This document shows positions 23,851 to 36,559 of a stretch of DNA of 64,000 nt, one piece after another. Location of the stretch: contig JAITYX010000030.1 in the NCBI GenBank assembly GCA_021018815.1, forward strand, positions 6,843,501 to 6,907,500, written 5' to 3'. The stretch's first letter is position 1. Every line of letters starts with the position of its first letter. The translations under genes were made by a program, and so were the position numbers. Below the pieces are notes generated by a model. That model made no database searches and was not told the DNA's origin. It worked only from the letters and a program-made list of their open reading frames with translations. Origin of the DNA: Talinum fruticosum (Eukaryota; Streptophyta; Magnoliopsida; Caryophyllales; Talinaceae).

Positions 23851-25885
23851 ATATAGGTAAGAGAGTGAATAGGAACCATAAAGAGCGGAGCTTGGATAAA
23901 AATTCTAGGTCCCAACACACCATGAATGGCGCCCGATGAGGAAACACGTACAACACCAAACCCCGGGAAGACAGCAAGGATAGATGGGGGCTGAAGTGAT
24001 AGCGACGTTGGTGTCCAGGTGAAGTACGGGAGAGAGGGGTAAGGGAGAGGCTAATTTGTGGAGCTGGGGTGAGAGAAACATGCGACCAAAACATTTATGT
24101 TGGTCGAAGAAAAGACCATGACAACAGATTTTTTCACGAAGGGCCGCAAAAGCAAAAAAGATAATAGAGGCGATAGGTGGTGTGGGAGGACTAGGGATGG
24201 TAATAGGTCGGATTTGGGTTAAATATGTGACCTCCAAATCCGATCCGATTAATAATCCGATCCGAAAATCCGATCCGATAAAGTTGGACCTCCGATCCAA
24301 ATCGATCCGATTAATATCCACATGATGTGAATCCAACCCAAACCCGATTCGATTATCTTTTTCAATTTTGTTTGCATAAAATTTTCCGGGGGAGCCGCGG
24401 AGGTTTGCGGTAGTGACGAGGGCGGCTACACCGAAAGCTGGAGGCCTTGTCAAATCGAGCGAGATCAACTATATCAAACAAAAAAAGTAATGTGGTGGCT
24501 ATGGCTACCAAGAAGGAGTGCCGCAGAGGATGATGATGAAGATTTGCGATGGTGGCTGCAAAAAGTTCTCTTCTTGAGGCTTGAGTACTGCAACCTGGTT
24601 TGAGAAGGCCGAAAAATAAAGTTGCACCACTCGGAGAGGGAAAGAAAGAGCATAGACGAGATGATTGGCGACAAAATGATGACCGATGGTGATGAGATGA
24701 CCGAAAGAGGCCGAGAGACAGCGGGAGCAAGAGGGTGTCCCGGGGAGAGAAGACCGAGACTTCTTTAAGAAGATGAGAGAATGTGGCTAGCTTGGCTAGG
24801 TTTCTATTCTAAGTTTCAACATTAAGTGGTAATTTAAGTCGTTACATTCCAATCGTTGAAGGAAAAGTAGGGATGTCGCTATAAGAACCCGAGAGCCTAG
24901 CATTGATGCCCAATATGGGTAAGAGAGTGAATAGGAACCATAAAGAGCGGAGCTTGGATCAAAAAGTCCAGGTTTTAATGCACCATGAATGGCACCCAAT
25001 AAGGAAACACATATAACACCAAACCCGGGAAGATAGTAGGGATAGATGGAGGTCGAAGCGACAACAACATTGGTGTCCAAGTGAAGTACGGGAGAGGAGG
25101 GTAAGGGAAAGGCTAATTTGTTGAGATGGGGAGAGAAACAAGCGGCCAAAACATCTATGGTGGCTGAAGAGGAGACCATAACAATGGATGTTTCGGCCAG
25201 GGTCAGTAAAGCGTAAAAGATGGTAGAGGCGATAGGCGATGTGGGAGGACTAGAGATGGTCATAGGTCAAGTCGGGTCGGATATGTGACCTTCGAATCCA
25301 ATCGATTAATAATCAGATCCGAAAATCCGATCTAAAGCCATTGGACCTCCGATCCGATTAATATCCATATAATCCACATATGACCTAAATCCGATCCGAT
25401 CATCTTTGTCGATTTTGTTTGCATAAAATTTTCCAGGAGGAGCTGCGAAGGTTTGTAGTGGCGACGAAGGCGGCTAAACCGAAGGCTGGAGGCATCGTCA
25501 AATTAGACGAGATCAACTTATATCAAACAAAAAAATTATGTGGTGGCGATAATTACCGGAAGGGGGAGCCGTGGAGGATAACGACGGAGGTCTGCGACGA
25601 TGGCGACAAAAGCTTCTCTTCTTGAGACTCGAGTGCTTGCAACCTGGTTTGAGAAGGCCGACAACTAGGGTTGCTCCACTCAAAGAGGGAAAGAAACAGC
25701 GTAGACAAGATGACCTGCTCTAAGATGACAATAGGCGACGATGAGATGACCGAGAGAGGTTAAGAAACAACGGGAGCGGGGACGGTGTTTGGGGGAGAAG
25801 ACAGGGCTCGAGGCTTCTTTGAGAAGATGAGAGAAAGTGGTCGGCTTGGCTAGGGTTTCCTAAGTTTCAATATTAAGTGCATCAA
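23762..25885. repeat. Tandem duplication, two units of about 1.07 kb
   Basis: Unit 1 starts near 23762 and unit 2 near 24835, both at TAAGTCGTTACATT. They are collinear through GTTGAAGGAAAAGTA, GAGTGAATAGGAACCATAAA, GGTGTCCA(G/A)GTGAAGTACGG, GTGTGGGAGGAC/GATGTGGGAGGAC, TTTTGTTTGCATAAAATTTT and AAGTTTCAA(C/T)ATTAAGTG. Each unit joins the 5' start of the copia gag remnant and its upstream sequence to about 640 bp of the 5' part of a hAT-like element. Divergence is moderate, so the event is not recent. Small open frames here are duplicated shadows. Confidence 0.85.
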
Positions 25886-26095
25886 GCGTTTTTTTAAAAT
25901 ATTATTTTTACTTAAACAAGTCGGATATTTTATCGGTTCGGAGGTCCCAGGATCCGAATCCGATCCGATCCAATCCGATTCGTATTCGAATTTTTAATCC
26001 GGTTTGAATTTAATTTTTTAAATTTGGATTTGAATCGAATTTAGCCTTGGATCAGGTCGGATTTGTGTTGAACTCGAACTTAACCGCCATCCCTA
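24192..26095. mobile_element. Non-autonomous hAT-like element enlarged by internal tandem duplication
   Basis: The left end TAGGGATGGTAATAGGTCGG pairs with the right end (reverse complement TAGGGATGGCGGTTAAG). Subterminal sequence is packed with ATCCGATCCGATT motifs (24230-24330, 25270-25400, 25920-26010). The 8-bp flanks are GGGAGGAC (24184-24191) and AGGAGGAC (26096-26103), a 7 of 8 match as expected for hAT insertion. A second left end (TAGAGATGGTCATAGG preceded by the same GGGAGGAC) sits at about 25247, created by the tandem duplication. The original element was therefore probably near 850 bp (25247-26095). No transposase is present. Confidence 0.72.
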
Positions 26096-26103
26096 AGGAG
26101 GAC

Positions 26104-26695
26104 CAAGATAAGTGATGGAGGAAACCATGGATGCCTGCATGAGAGGCGAGAGAAAGAAGTTGGAAACCAAGATAAATTTTTTTGATCATCAAATATCCAC
26201 CTCTTCTTAGACTATAAATTGAAATCAACCCAAAAAGTTGGAAGAGGTTTTCATGCACTACGTGTAATGTATATGTACGATTCACAAGAACTTTTGACCT
26301 CTCTTTTTAGTTTTTATTTGTTTACTCCTATCATGTGGGGAGGATGCTTGGAAGAGGTAATGAGAATCTAAGAAGGGGCCAAGTTTTCCAATTTTTTTTA
26401 AAAAAGAAAAAAAGTAAGTGCTCATGTGGGCCAAAGTCAAAAAAGTTAACACAACAGAATATTGGGCCACTAGGGGGTCTAAGAGAAAAGAATAGGCCTA
26501 TGATTAAATTATCATTATAAGCATAAATGGGCCAATAAGCTAAAATATTTGCTGGCCATGGCCCAAGGTTGATCCCCCAAAGCTTCCTAATTTTTATTTA
26601 GTGGACTTCATGTTATCCACATCATCTCATTCAAGGGTTCTCTATTTCCATCAATCCAAAGATTATATAAGAATCTCAAGAATATTTTCTTTTTA

Positions 26696-26733
<38 letters not shown>

Positions 26734-29700
26734 GGTCATATATAAATCTATTCTTTTTGCTTTATATGTTAAAGCATCTATTTATGTTAGATTTTAACCT
26801 CTATTCTGTTACTTGACAGTCTGAATTTATAGTTGTGGCTAAAAATACTTGCAAAAATAAGGCTATCTAACAGTATCTCGGGACACAGTTGGCAAAAAAT
26901 TGTCAAAATTAATGTGTAAAAATCCTCAAACATTTATTAAATTGTGGAAAGGACACTCATAAAAAATTTTAAAATACCAAAAAGGGACACCTTTAAATAA
27001 ATTTTCTAACTTCATCGCTGAATAAGGCTACTTATATTTAGATTATCTTAAACCATCCAATCTCAAAAAAAAAAAAAAAACCCCAAAATTTCTAACTTTT
27101 TTTAATATTGAAATGGAATAATTACGGAATCTCACGAATAGGATCAAACCAACTATTTTGGTTAATAAATACACGAGATTCCTCAAATCGACAATATAAA
27201 ATTTTGTTATTGTTGTAAAACAAAATAGTCATAAATGATTGTCACTAAATTAGAGAAAAAGAGATGGTGCACTTCTTTGAATAGTAATAGGATTCCTTCT
27301 AAACTATTATAATATAAAAGTTGAAACCAAAAAGCCAAACCCTTTTTCCTTTTTTTATTGGAGGTAAAAATTATTAGTCGATCTTGGAATTACTAAAAGA
27401 CAAAAAAAAATTAATCTTTAAACCCCTAATTTTCCCTACCCATCCCATTTTGCCATACGCGTCGCAGTTGTATAGACCGGGGATCAAGGGGAGAGACAAA
27501 GTCGATTTTTTAGTAAAGAAAATTAGGGTTTTAAGACGAATGGTCATAAGGGCATCTACAACATCAGATTAGAATAACTCAAATATAATATAATATGGAA
27601 TGCTACCCAAAAAACAAAAAAGTTCCTCTTTTAAAGCTACCTTGTAATACACTGATAGATCAATTTATTCTTGAAATATAATTATGCTTTTCCTCAAATA
27701 TTGCAATATTAGTAACTTTTAAGATAAAGTAACAATTTCCCAAAAAATAAATAATTTTCAATACAGAAGAAGAAGATTCATAATAGATTTTTTATAGACC
27801 AAACTAAATTATCCTTGTATAAGCAAAGCTCAAAGATGCTAAAAGGATTTCAAGACATCCAAATAACAAAATAATACATCTAAATGTTAGACTATTTAAC
27901 TCTCATGATGATTAAGATACTAACTTAATTATTAACATACAAGGATTTTCCTCTTTATTGAATAATTGTAGTAACATTAATAGCATAACAACAATAATGA
28001 GTGAAGTAAGATAAATGGTAATCAAGTTTTAAAAGAAAGGTCACTTGTAAGTTTATGCATTTTAATAACAATTTTAAAAATATATCATGCGAAATATAAA
28101 AAGATAGTAAAAAAAGACAAATATCATCTACATATGCAGAGATTGAACCGAATTTTATACATCATATATGTTAAATAGATAATATCAAGTTGAAAACCGC
28201 ATGTCTACAGAGTTGTTGTATCGAATCAATATCTTGTTCGAATAATAAAGAAAAAGAATCTTTTGCTCTCTAAAAGGTTTGAGAAAAATATTAGATTAAA
28301 AAATAAATAAAATTTTATTCTAAGGATATACATTATGATCTTCTTATATATACAAATGCTCTAAATACATACTTTGTCAATAAAGACATTTTTTTTAAGT
28401 CGTAATTTCACTTTTTGTTTTTTTGATAGCAGTTATTTCACTTTTTAACTAAAACTTAACTGAACTTTAAAAAATTAAAAAAAATAGAAGGCACTAAAAA
28501 TAAATAAGAGGTTATATATTGTTATCCCATACTTTAATAGCCTATTGGTAGGTTTTAGAAGCCTATACTTTGGGTTTTGACCAGCTATTGCGTGAAGGGT
28601 ATTGGCCAAAACTAGAGTTATATTTGCCATTATTTAAATATCAAATAAAAAAAAAGATAGATTTTTTATAATATGATAAATAGACTTTGTATAATTCAAT
28701 AAGAGATCGCATAAGCCAATCGTCTCTTTCATTGAAGAGGCATTTTGTCATGTAGTTAGATGTTTTGCACTTTGACTAGCTCATGTTGTATGAGAACAAG
28801 AATAGCTTCACCCCAGCTTTGATGATTGCCTCTTATCACATTTTTGGATTTCTAATTCTTGTATATATAATATATTCCTAGAAAATGTATATGCAATTTA
28901 GAAGTATTTTGGATATGTTTTTGTTGCATAAGATCGTATGATAGTCGATACAGTTATAAAATTAATTTTTTTTTTTTTTTTGGTAATCGTATCTAATTTT
29001 TAAATATTTTATATTTTGATTATTTGTATTATTATGATTAAAAAGGTGAAATAAAGAAAAGAACAAAAATTACAAATAGATTTGAATTTCCCTAATGAGT
29101 GATGATTTTAGTAGAGAAGTTGTTTCACTGCGATGAATTTTATTCATCTAGACCTCAGTCTTGTGTTCAACAAAATATTATATTCACTCATCAACCTTAT
29201 AAACAGTTTTTTTTTTTTTTTTTAAAATCTATATGTATCGATAGGGCTGGGTTAAGTTTCGTTTTAGCATTTAAGTTAACCAATCATTGCTTATAACCAT
29301 TTTTTTATGGAAAAAAGATATTTATTAATGAAAATTCACATGACATCTACACTGAAAATAATCTAATAAGAATAAATCTAAAACATTAAAATAAATATTC
29401 ATCTTTAAAAAGTTAATGGTAAATACATTATCGATCGGTTCTAATATTGTAGCATATTTCTGGTCATTAACCGTGTTCTTCAACATCATTGTGCCTTTTT
29501 CGAATGTAGGCGAGTTATATAGTATAATTCTTTGGAGCAAGTATCTACTTGACATGATGAGCTACACTTGTAAACAAGATCGTTATGATATAACCTTATG
29601 AAATTTCATTATCGATTCATCCCCAAGTCAAAATAAGCAAATTTTATAGGGTAAACTCTATCATCTTCCACAATCTAATACCTTCAGATTTACAAAAACT

Positions 29701-30779
29701 CGCACAAGGACGAGAGACAAAACTCAAACCAGAATAAAAAGTCAAAAGCGGAGGGAAACTTAACTCTCACAATTGAAATAGAGAGAATCATCAAAAAAAT
29801 ATATATAAAACTAATAATAAATCTAACTATAGCTAATATAGAGCACTGGAAAATAAAATGGGCTTACCATTAACAATTATGGCTGATGACAGCCCTTAAC
29901 TAGAAAAGATTGAGGCAACTAGGGTTTTCCTATGGGGGAAGATGAGAGCTGCTTATAACCGCTTATTACTATCACTTAGTACTCTTAGTTTCTTTTTACC
30001 GCTTCTAATCACTCCCTTACACATATATTTATAATTGTTCATAACTCATTATTGCTTTTAATTGCTTCTTAGTACTCCTAACTACTCCCTGCAATTTGTG
30101 CCAGCTTATTGCTTCTCTTAACTATTCAAATGGAGAAGCTTTAAGAATTTTACACAACAAGCCTATTCTTTTGAGTTCTTTTATTGTTATTCCTAACTAC
30201 TCCTTTACACATGCAAACACACATGTGCACACATACACATACATGTGTGCCACTTCCTAACAACTGATTGTCGTTTCTTACCACTCTTTATTATTTCAAA
30301 TCGATTACTACAATCTTTTCCATTTCGACTCCCACTACTAGGAGTGGAGGGAATAAAGAAATATCCTCATAGCTCATGCCTAAAAAGCAAAACTTTGTCT
30401 AACTGTTTAACATTTACTACTAATTTTAACCATACTATTGAATGTAAGGCATCAAAATATGATAACACCCTCGAGAGTTGTTTTCTTAGCTGAACTTGTT
30501 GCTTAATTGTTAACGATTTCTCCGCTAATTTTCATAATTTTCTGGTGATGCGGACAAATAACAACCATAATTTTGAAGAGTCATCATTGTAAGTTTGGGT
30601 GAAAATTGAGAAATTTTAATCTCAACTGTTTATTTACAATCTAATAGATGAAATTAAACCACATCTTCATCCCTAACTAATATAATCCTTCAGCCCTCAC
30701 ACACATTTTGTCACTCCTCTTAGCCACACAACCACCATCCTCTAGCCGCCATTTCTGCCGGAGCATCTCCACTACCAAG
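26104..30779. other. Gene-poor AT-rich region with simple repeats
   Basis: Both strands were scanned for coding motifs and none was recognised. It includes a (TA)n run at 26699-26729 and poly-A or poly-T runs at 27065-27080, 28965-28981 and 29205-29223. The short open frames look random. Confidence 0.5.
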
Positions 30780-30780
30780 C

Positions 30781-31212
30781 CTAAAGGAGGTAGGGGCCTA
30801 ATGAGTTTATATGTTCCGCTCTATGATTTTCGTTAATTTCCGCCAGATTCTGTTGTCGAAAAAATGACTTGAGCGAAAAATGGGGGTTGCCCGACAATGG
30901 CAAGATGCTCGGATCCGGACGAGGAGAGAGAATGTCACTTGGTTGGAGAAGGGTTTCAAGCCTAATGAAGGCCACCACGCGGCTCGCCGATGGACAAGGA
31001 ACTCCAGTTAGCTTCCACCATCCATTCGCGAATCTTGTGGTGGTGGTCGTTTGGCATAGGCTACAGGTGGTACTGTGAACCGGAAGGCAGCCGGTGGTGA
31101 TGCTGTAACCGGAAGGTGAGGAGTGCGGGTAGAAGGGAGTGGGTGACGTGACAGATCTCGTGATCTTTGGATGAGAAATAAAGGGATCAAATTCAAAGTT
31201 CTTAACTCTCAC
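30781..31212 (-). other. Unrecognised 143-codon open frame in a GC-richer island
   Basis: A minus-strand frame of 143 codons starts at 31212 (MRVKNFEFDPFISHPK) in a segment clearly richer in G+C than its surroundings. It has Pro/Ser-rich stretches (TSPTPFYPHSSPSG) and no motif, helix or domain I recognise. The plus strand is also partly open. It could be a retroelement leader, like the one at 6.2-6.7 kb, or chance. I do not assign a function. Confidence 0.15.
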
Positions 31213-31241
31213 CCTAAAACCTATTTCCGACTAAATATCTT

Positions 31242-31244
<3 letters not shown>

Positions 31245-31281
<37 letters not shown>

Positions 31282-31306
31282 TCACACGCGCACGCACACA
31301 CATATA
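31245..31306. repeat. Compound (TA)n-(CA)n microsatellite
   Basis: A TA run (31245-31275) passes into CA/CG dinucleotides (ACACACTCACACGCGCACGC). Confidence 0.93.
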
Positions 31307-31319
31307 ATTTAATTAGCTA

Positions 31320-32980
31320 AGACTCGCGCGTTGCATCGGAATTGACTTTTTCAATAACTATAACTAAATAATAGTTTAAAAATCATTAAATAATAGCTCA
31401 ATGTATAAAATATTTAAATTAAAATATATTAACTTAAAACTCAATTAATCTTTCATGGTACATAATAATTGTTTAACATTTTATTGTATATACTACAGTT
31501 TAGGTTTATTAATTTTTCTATATATACACACAATTAAGTATAAAAAGAATATGTAATTATATTTTTACTATCATTGCACATAAAATTAAGAATTAAATAA
31601 GTCCTATGGAGAAGAATTGCAATAATATCTTGAAGAATGGTAAAAGTTCACTTGCCCTATCTATTTCTAATATCAACTCTAACAAAATATCTTAAATTCA
31701 AAAGTAAATAATGTACCAGTGTAAAACTTTTACCATAAATAAATTATTGTTATATTTATTGTATGTTCCCCGCCCTCCCCCAAAAAAAAAAACCATTTTT
31801 TTACAAATAAAAAATTAGACCAACCATGTATTGTAATTTTATTTTTAAAGTAACTAAAAACCCTTGTTTTTCACTTTTAAAAAATACAACTTTCAATCGG
31901 CCTCTAATAAAAAGTTACATATTGTAGATTAATAGACCACGATATATGGTATAACTGTTATTCCATCTTTTACTTTCTAGATAGTACTAATTCTAAATAT
32001 CCATCCTATTCAATAACCAATCTCACCACACTCCCATTTCTAAGCAGCCGGATATATACTAATTATACATCGTTAGTTAAATTACTATTGCCAATTACAT
32101 ATTTTGGTTAATCAACTGGTGATATAATTACCTAATAAATGTAAACAGTGAACTCAAGTTTCAATATATTTGAGATGATTTAAAGATGTACTTAAAATGA
32201 AAAAAAAAAAAGAAGGAATGCACTAAATATTATAATGCCTAAACATTTTTAGTTTTCTTGATTTTATCATAGTCAACAAAAGTAAAGTTAGGAACGTATA
32301 ATTGCTTACAATCCACCCCTAAAGCACATTGTCAAACCCACCCCTCCCCTCTCCCTCTCCCATTCCCAAAAAACATGCTTTACAAACTATAGAGTAGACC
32401 AGTAGTAAATTTATTTTCTAAATTCCTAATATTTCACTTGATTTGTAGGTTTTCACCAAAAAAACTGAAAATTTTCTTATCAATAAATATTATATGATCC
32501 AAATGTATAGAGTAAGATATATGATATAAATGTTGTCCCATTTTTTACTTTCTAAATAGTACTACTAACATAAATAATAACTAATTGAACAATTGTCGTT
32601 CCGAATCCTCCTTTCTAATTATCCCAAGTGTATATATAGTATACTCTAAATCTAAATTCATATTTTCAGTGCTTTTCTTATAATAGATCTCGATAAAAAG
32701 ATATCTTAATTCATAAAATGATAACATTATTATTCCCAAAGTAATAGGGATAATAAAGTTGAAAAATATATTGCTGATAATCTACCCCTAACACAGTTGT
32801 CCAACCCTCCACCCTCCACCCCACGCCACCCCCTCTTTTACAAATTATAAAGTGTATCAATCATATACAATAATTTTATTTTTCAATTCACGCGTTGCAT
32901 CAAGATTGACTTTTTAATAGTTATATAATAATTAAAAAATTTTAAATAATTGTTCAATCTATAAAATATTTCAACTACAA
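31320..32980. repeat. Dispersed degenerate direct repeats
   Basis: Two segments starting CGCGCGTTGCATCGGAATTGAC (31325) and CACGCGTTGCATCAAGATTGAC (32891) are collinear for about 90 bp. Between them, C-rich tracts followed by TTTACAAA…TA(G/A)A(C/G)CA recur at about 31770, 32335 and 32800, and (T)TTTTACTTTCTA(G/A)ATAGTACTA recurs at 31968 and 32545. These suggest a decayed repeat array of unknown class. Confidence 0.5.
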
Positions 32981-34660
32981 TTTATCTTTTTGGGTGAGAT
33001 TTAAATTTTTTTATTTTAATTGATTTCTTATGTTATTTTGTAATATTAATTTATTTAATTTTTAGAGAGAGAGAGTGTTATGTTTAAATGAAGAGAGATA
33101 ATTAGGAGGGGGAAGGGGGAGACGATTGGGTGAGAGAAAACAGTGCATCTATTGTACACATGAAAGTTTATACTCTTACGACATATATCAAGAAATGTTA
33201 GGGGAAAGGGGAATTAAGGGGAGTTTTGTAAGTATTTAGTAATGATGTGGAATTTGTGAGTATAAGATAATATGTGCATATAAGAGAATTTGAGAGGTCC
33301 CAAAGAGTTAAGAGAAGAGGGGGAGGGGGAAGAAAGAGGATGTTATGTGTAAATGGAGAGACCAACTTAAGAGAAGAGAGGGGTAATAAGTACAAAAAAA
33401 TTAATCAATAATGAACATAAAATTTTAATATTTAATTAAAGGTTATAAACATATATAGTGTTTAAAGTATTTTTTAAAAAGAAAATGAGCATATATTAAA
33501 CCAACTTAACCAAACGCAAGTTCAAACATCAAGATGAAGATAGTGGCACTTGTCTTCTGACGCTCGGATGAGTGGCACAAGCGAAGCGCGGGGCTGGACT
33601 GCTAGCCAGGGATAGCCTAAAGTTAAGAATGAGAATAATCAACTCAACTCTTCTTTTACGCGTGGATCGGTTAATCTTTATTGCTTCCCCAAACCCCAAT
33701 CCCCCCAAAAAAAAAAAAGATCTTCAACTTACAAAAGAAAACAGTTTTCTTGATTGAAAAAACATATAGAATGAATAAAGGGTAAGTGGAAAGCAGCAAA
33801 TAGTAGTACTGTACTAGCAATTATGCCAACATGATTGGAACGTACGGTTGGGAGCATTCAAAGCAAAGTCAATTGACCAGCCAAGCCAAGATGCGTAGGG
33901 GTAACCTACGGTCTGTACGAATACCCCTAATATTCTTTAATTATTCAATTTATATAATATTCTTTCTCAATATATATATAAAGTCGATTAAATTTATTAA
34001 GTTTCAGAGGATGGGCTGAATAATTGACAAATGAGAAAAACAAAAAGAAGGGCTTGCTTAAATAGCAACCAATGAGACACTCGTATATTTGTTTAGTAGT
34101 GCCTATATAAATCTTTAAAAGATAATAATTAACAAAAGGAATAAGTCAAAGTAGCCCTTGGTTCCATGTGCAATTGCGTGGAAATAAATTCATGTCGGTC
34201 TATCATTGTATGAAATATATATATTTAGTAATGTGTTGTTGACCAATGAATTTATTTTAAAATCTTTACATAAAATAAATTAATAAGATTTTCAATTTTA
34301 AAATATTTTTTAGGTAATTGGTCTCTTTATCGGTTGAATGCGCATAGAGGTAAATCTGTCTACATCTTTAATTCTTTCTAAACTCGACACAAGTAAGAAT
34401 TACGGTAAGAGTTATTATTATTGTAAAATAGAGTAAGATTTACGTACTCTTCCTTATAAGAAGTTTGTTTAAATTATCTTTAGTTAAGATAATAAGTAAC
34501 TTACAATAAGAAATAAAACCTCATAAAAATGTTTGAAAAGAGGGCAAGATGATCCTATCAATTTTTATTTTATTTTGCGTAAGTATTGAATAGTGAAGTT
34601 ATTACTATACTGATTAGAGCCTTCATATCTTATGAAAATTTCTTCTTGCATAATTATAAG
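32981..34660. other. Gene-free AT-rich stretch
   Basis: Purine-rich GAGAGGGGGAGG tracts at 33060-33390 are the only marked feature. The open frames at 33198-33395, 33572-33757 and 33831-34019 show no known motif. Confidence 0.45.
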
Positions 34661-34664
34661 ATGA

Positions 34665-35780
34665 TTATCACATTATATATATATATATATATAAAATATT
34701 AAAAGTTAGGTAGAATTCATGTATGAATGACATGTAAGATTTTCACATAAGGTACCATATAGTAGATAACTGTTGTCGTATAAATAGCTAAGTAAACATA
34801 GTTTACCTTACCAAAAAAAAATTAATGTGATAAGTTATTAAATTATGTTAAAAAGAAATATTATCTAAGTACCAAAAACTCTACATTACTGTTGTGATAA
34901 TTATATATGTCATAAACAAGTAGTTAAATAAATTATTATTGAAAAAGAAAGTATACAAATTTTTGAAAAATAAACACTTGTAATTATTATGAGATCAACA
35001 AATTTAAGATTTTTTTATACATAGAATGTAATTGATACTGCTATTTAGCAAGAATGAAAAAGAATGCTAACATTTTACTTATCCTTGACAATTCTCCTTG
35101 ATATGAAGAAAGTTATACTTAATTATAACTCTCCTAATAGCTCATAAAAGAGGTTCATATAATTACAATTAAATTTAAAATAATGAAAATTTGAAAATAT
35201 TACTTTAAAAAAAAATTGTGTATGAAGTTATGAATAAAATTAGAAAAAAAAATTACCTTAAATCCTCTCGAGCAAGGGTATAGGCCTAATATATATATAT
35301 TAAAAATTGGGTAGAATCAATGTATGATCGACATGTAGGATATTTATGTGATATTGCAATAGTGTAAGATAATTATATAAGATGTTTAAATAGTTCCTGT
35401 ATTTAATTAAATTAAAGATTAACTAATTTTTTTTTTTATAAAATTACACATCGTATGTTGATGATGTTGGATGTGTATATTTCTAAAACTAATTTATTTT
35501 GATTTAGTGAATAATATCGAATAATATTGTCAAGTTAGATAAAATATTATCTTCACTCTATAGGACAATTTTTTCAAAAGAAATTGAAATTTTAAATAAT
35601 TTTAAATAAGTTATGAAATATTTTTAAAAATAATGTTATTTTAATTATTTAAAGAAAATACCTCCGCTTATATTTTTTAGCTTCTATTATTATAAATTAA
35701 TTATAAATAATAAATTAAAAAAACTTATTGTAAAAATAAATTTAATTAATATCCTTGCATAGCAAGGGTTATAACTCTAA
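34665..35780. repeat. Diverged direct duplication, unit about 0.5-0.6 kb
   Basis: Copies at about 34675 and 35292 share TATATATAT…TTAAAA(G/A)TT(A/G)GGTAGAAT, a CATGTA(A/G)GAT segment and a GTGTAAGATAA-like stretch. Both units close on AGCAAGGGT(A/T)ATA…CTAATAT (35268-35300 and 35758-35783). Confidence 0.6.
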
Positions 35781-36224
35781 TATTTAAAAAATGCATAAAA
35801 ATAACCAAAAATAGTGGTTACGAATCCATGATAATGGTTTCATATTTTATCTTTATTTTTTTGGAAAAGGTTAATAATTATATTAATTTTTCAAAAGGAT
35901 CAAAAGATAAGGTCCAATACAACTTTTAAATTTCATCTATATTTGATACAACAATTGTAAAATTAATTAATAAAAATTACACATTAATGGTGTAATTATA
36001 TCCAATGTAAAAATTCTGATTTTAATTGATTTTTTATTTTTTATTAGATAACTGTTTTTTTTTAATATTAAGTAAATGTTATCACGTAGCCTAGTGTTAT
36101 AGTATAGATATTTTACTTGTATTATCTGAAGTTCCTGAATTATGAGTTTGTTCTTTTTAATTTATCATAAATCCATATTTTTAGTGATCAACACTAATTA
36201 GCACTAATTAAAATTCATCAGAAT

Positions 36225-36324
36225 GCACTTGAACATATTTTATAGTTATAATTTCCTATATAATCACCACTCATCGTAATATACTTGATCATATTTCATA
36301 TTTGTAATTTCCTATATAATCACC
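36225..36324. repeat. Short tandem repeat, two copies
   Basis: The phrase TAATTTCCTATATAATCACCA occurs at about 36248 and 36304, each preceded by an ACTTGA(A/T)CATATTT(T/C)ATA segment. Confidence 0.8.
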
Positions 36325-36468
36325 AGCACCGATCAACATCAATTAGCATTCATCAGCCCAATCAACACTCATTAACCATGATCTACAGTAGTCTACACTT
36401 AATACCAATAAGTTACTTATAACAAATCGAAAAAACAAGCCCTACAGTTTTGCCTATGCGATTCTCAA

Positions 36469-36469
<1 letters not shown>

Positions 36470-36546
<77 letters not shown>

Positions 36547-36559
36547 TTATTTATTTATT
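36470..36559. repeat. Long (AT)n followed by (TTTA)n
   Basis: About 73 bp of uninterrupted AT dinucleotide and then TTTATTTATTTATTTATT. Confidence 0.97.

Noticed and set aside
24362..24730. 122-aa minus-strand frame
   Set aside because: Lies in the duplicated hAT-like sequence. Its counterpart in the second unit is not open, so coding function is unlikely.
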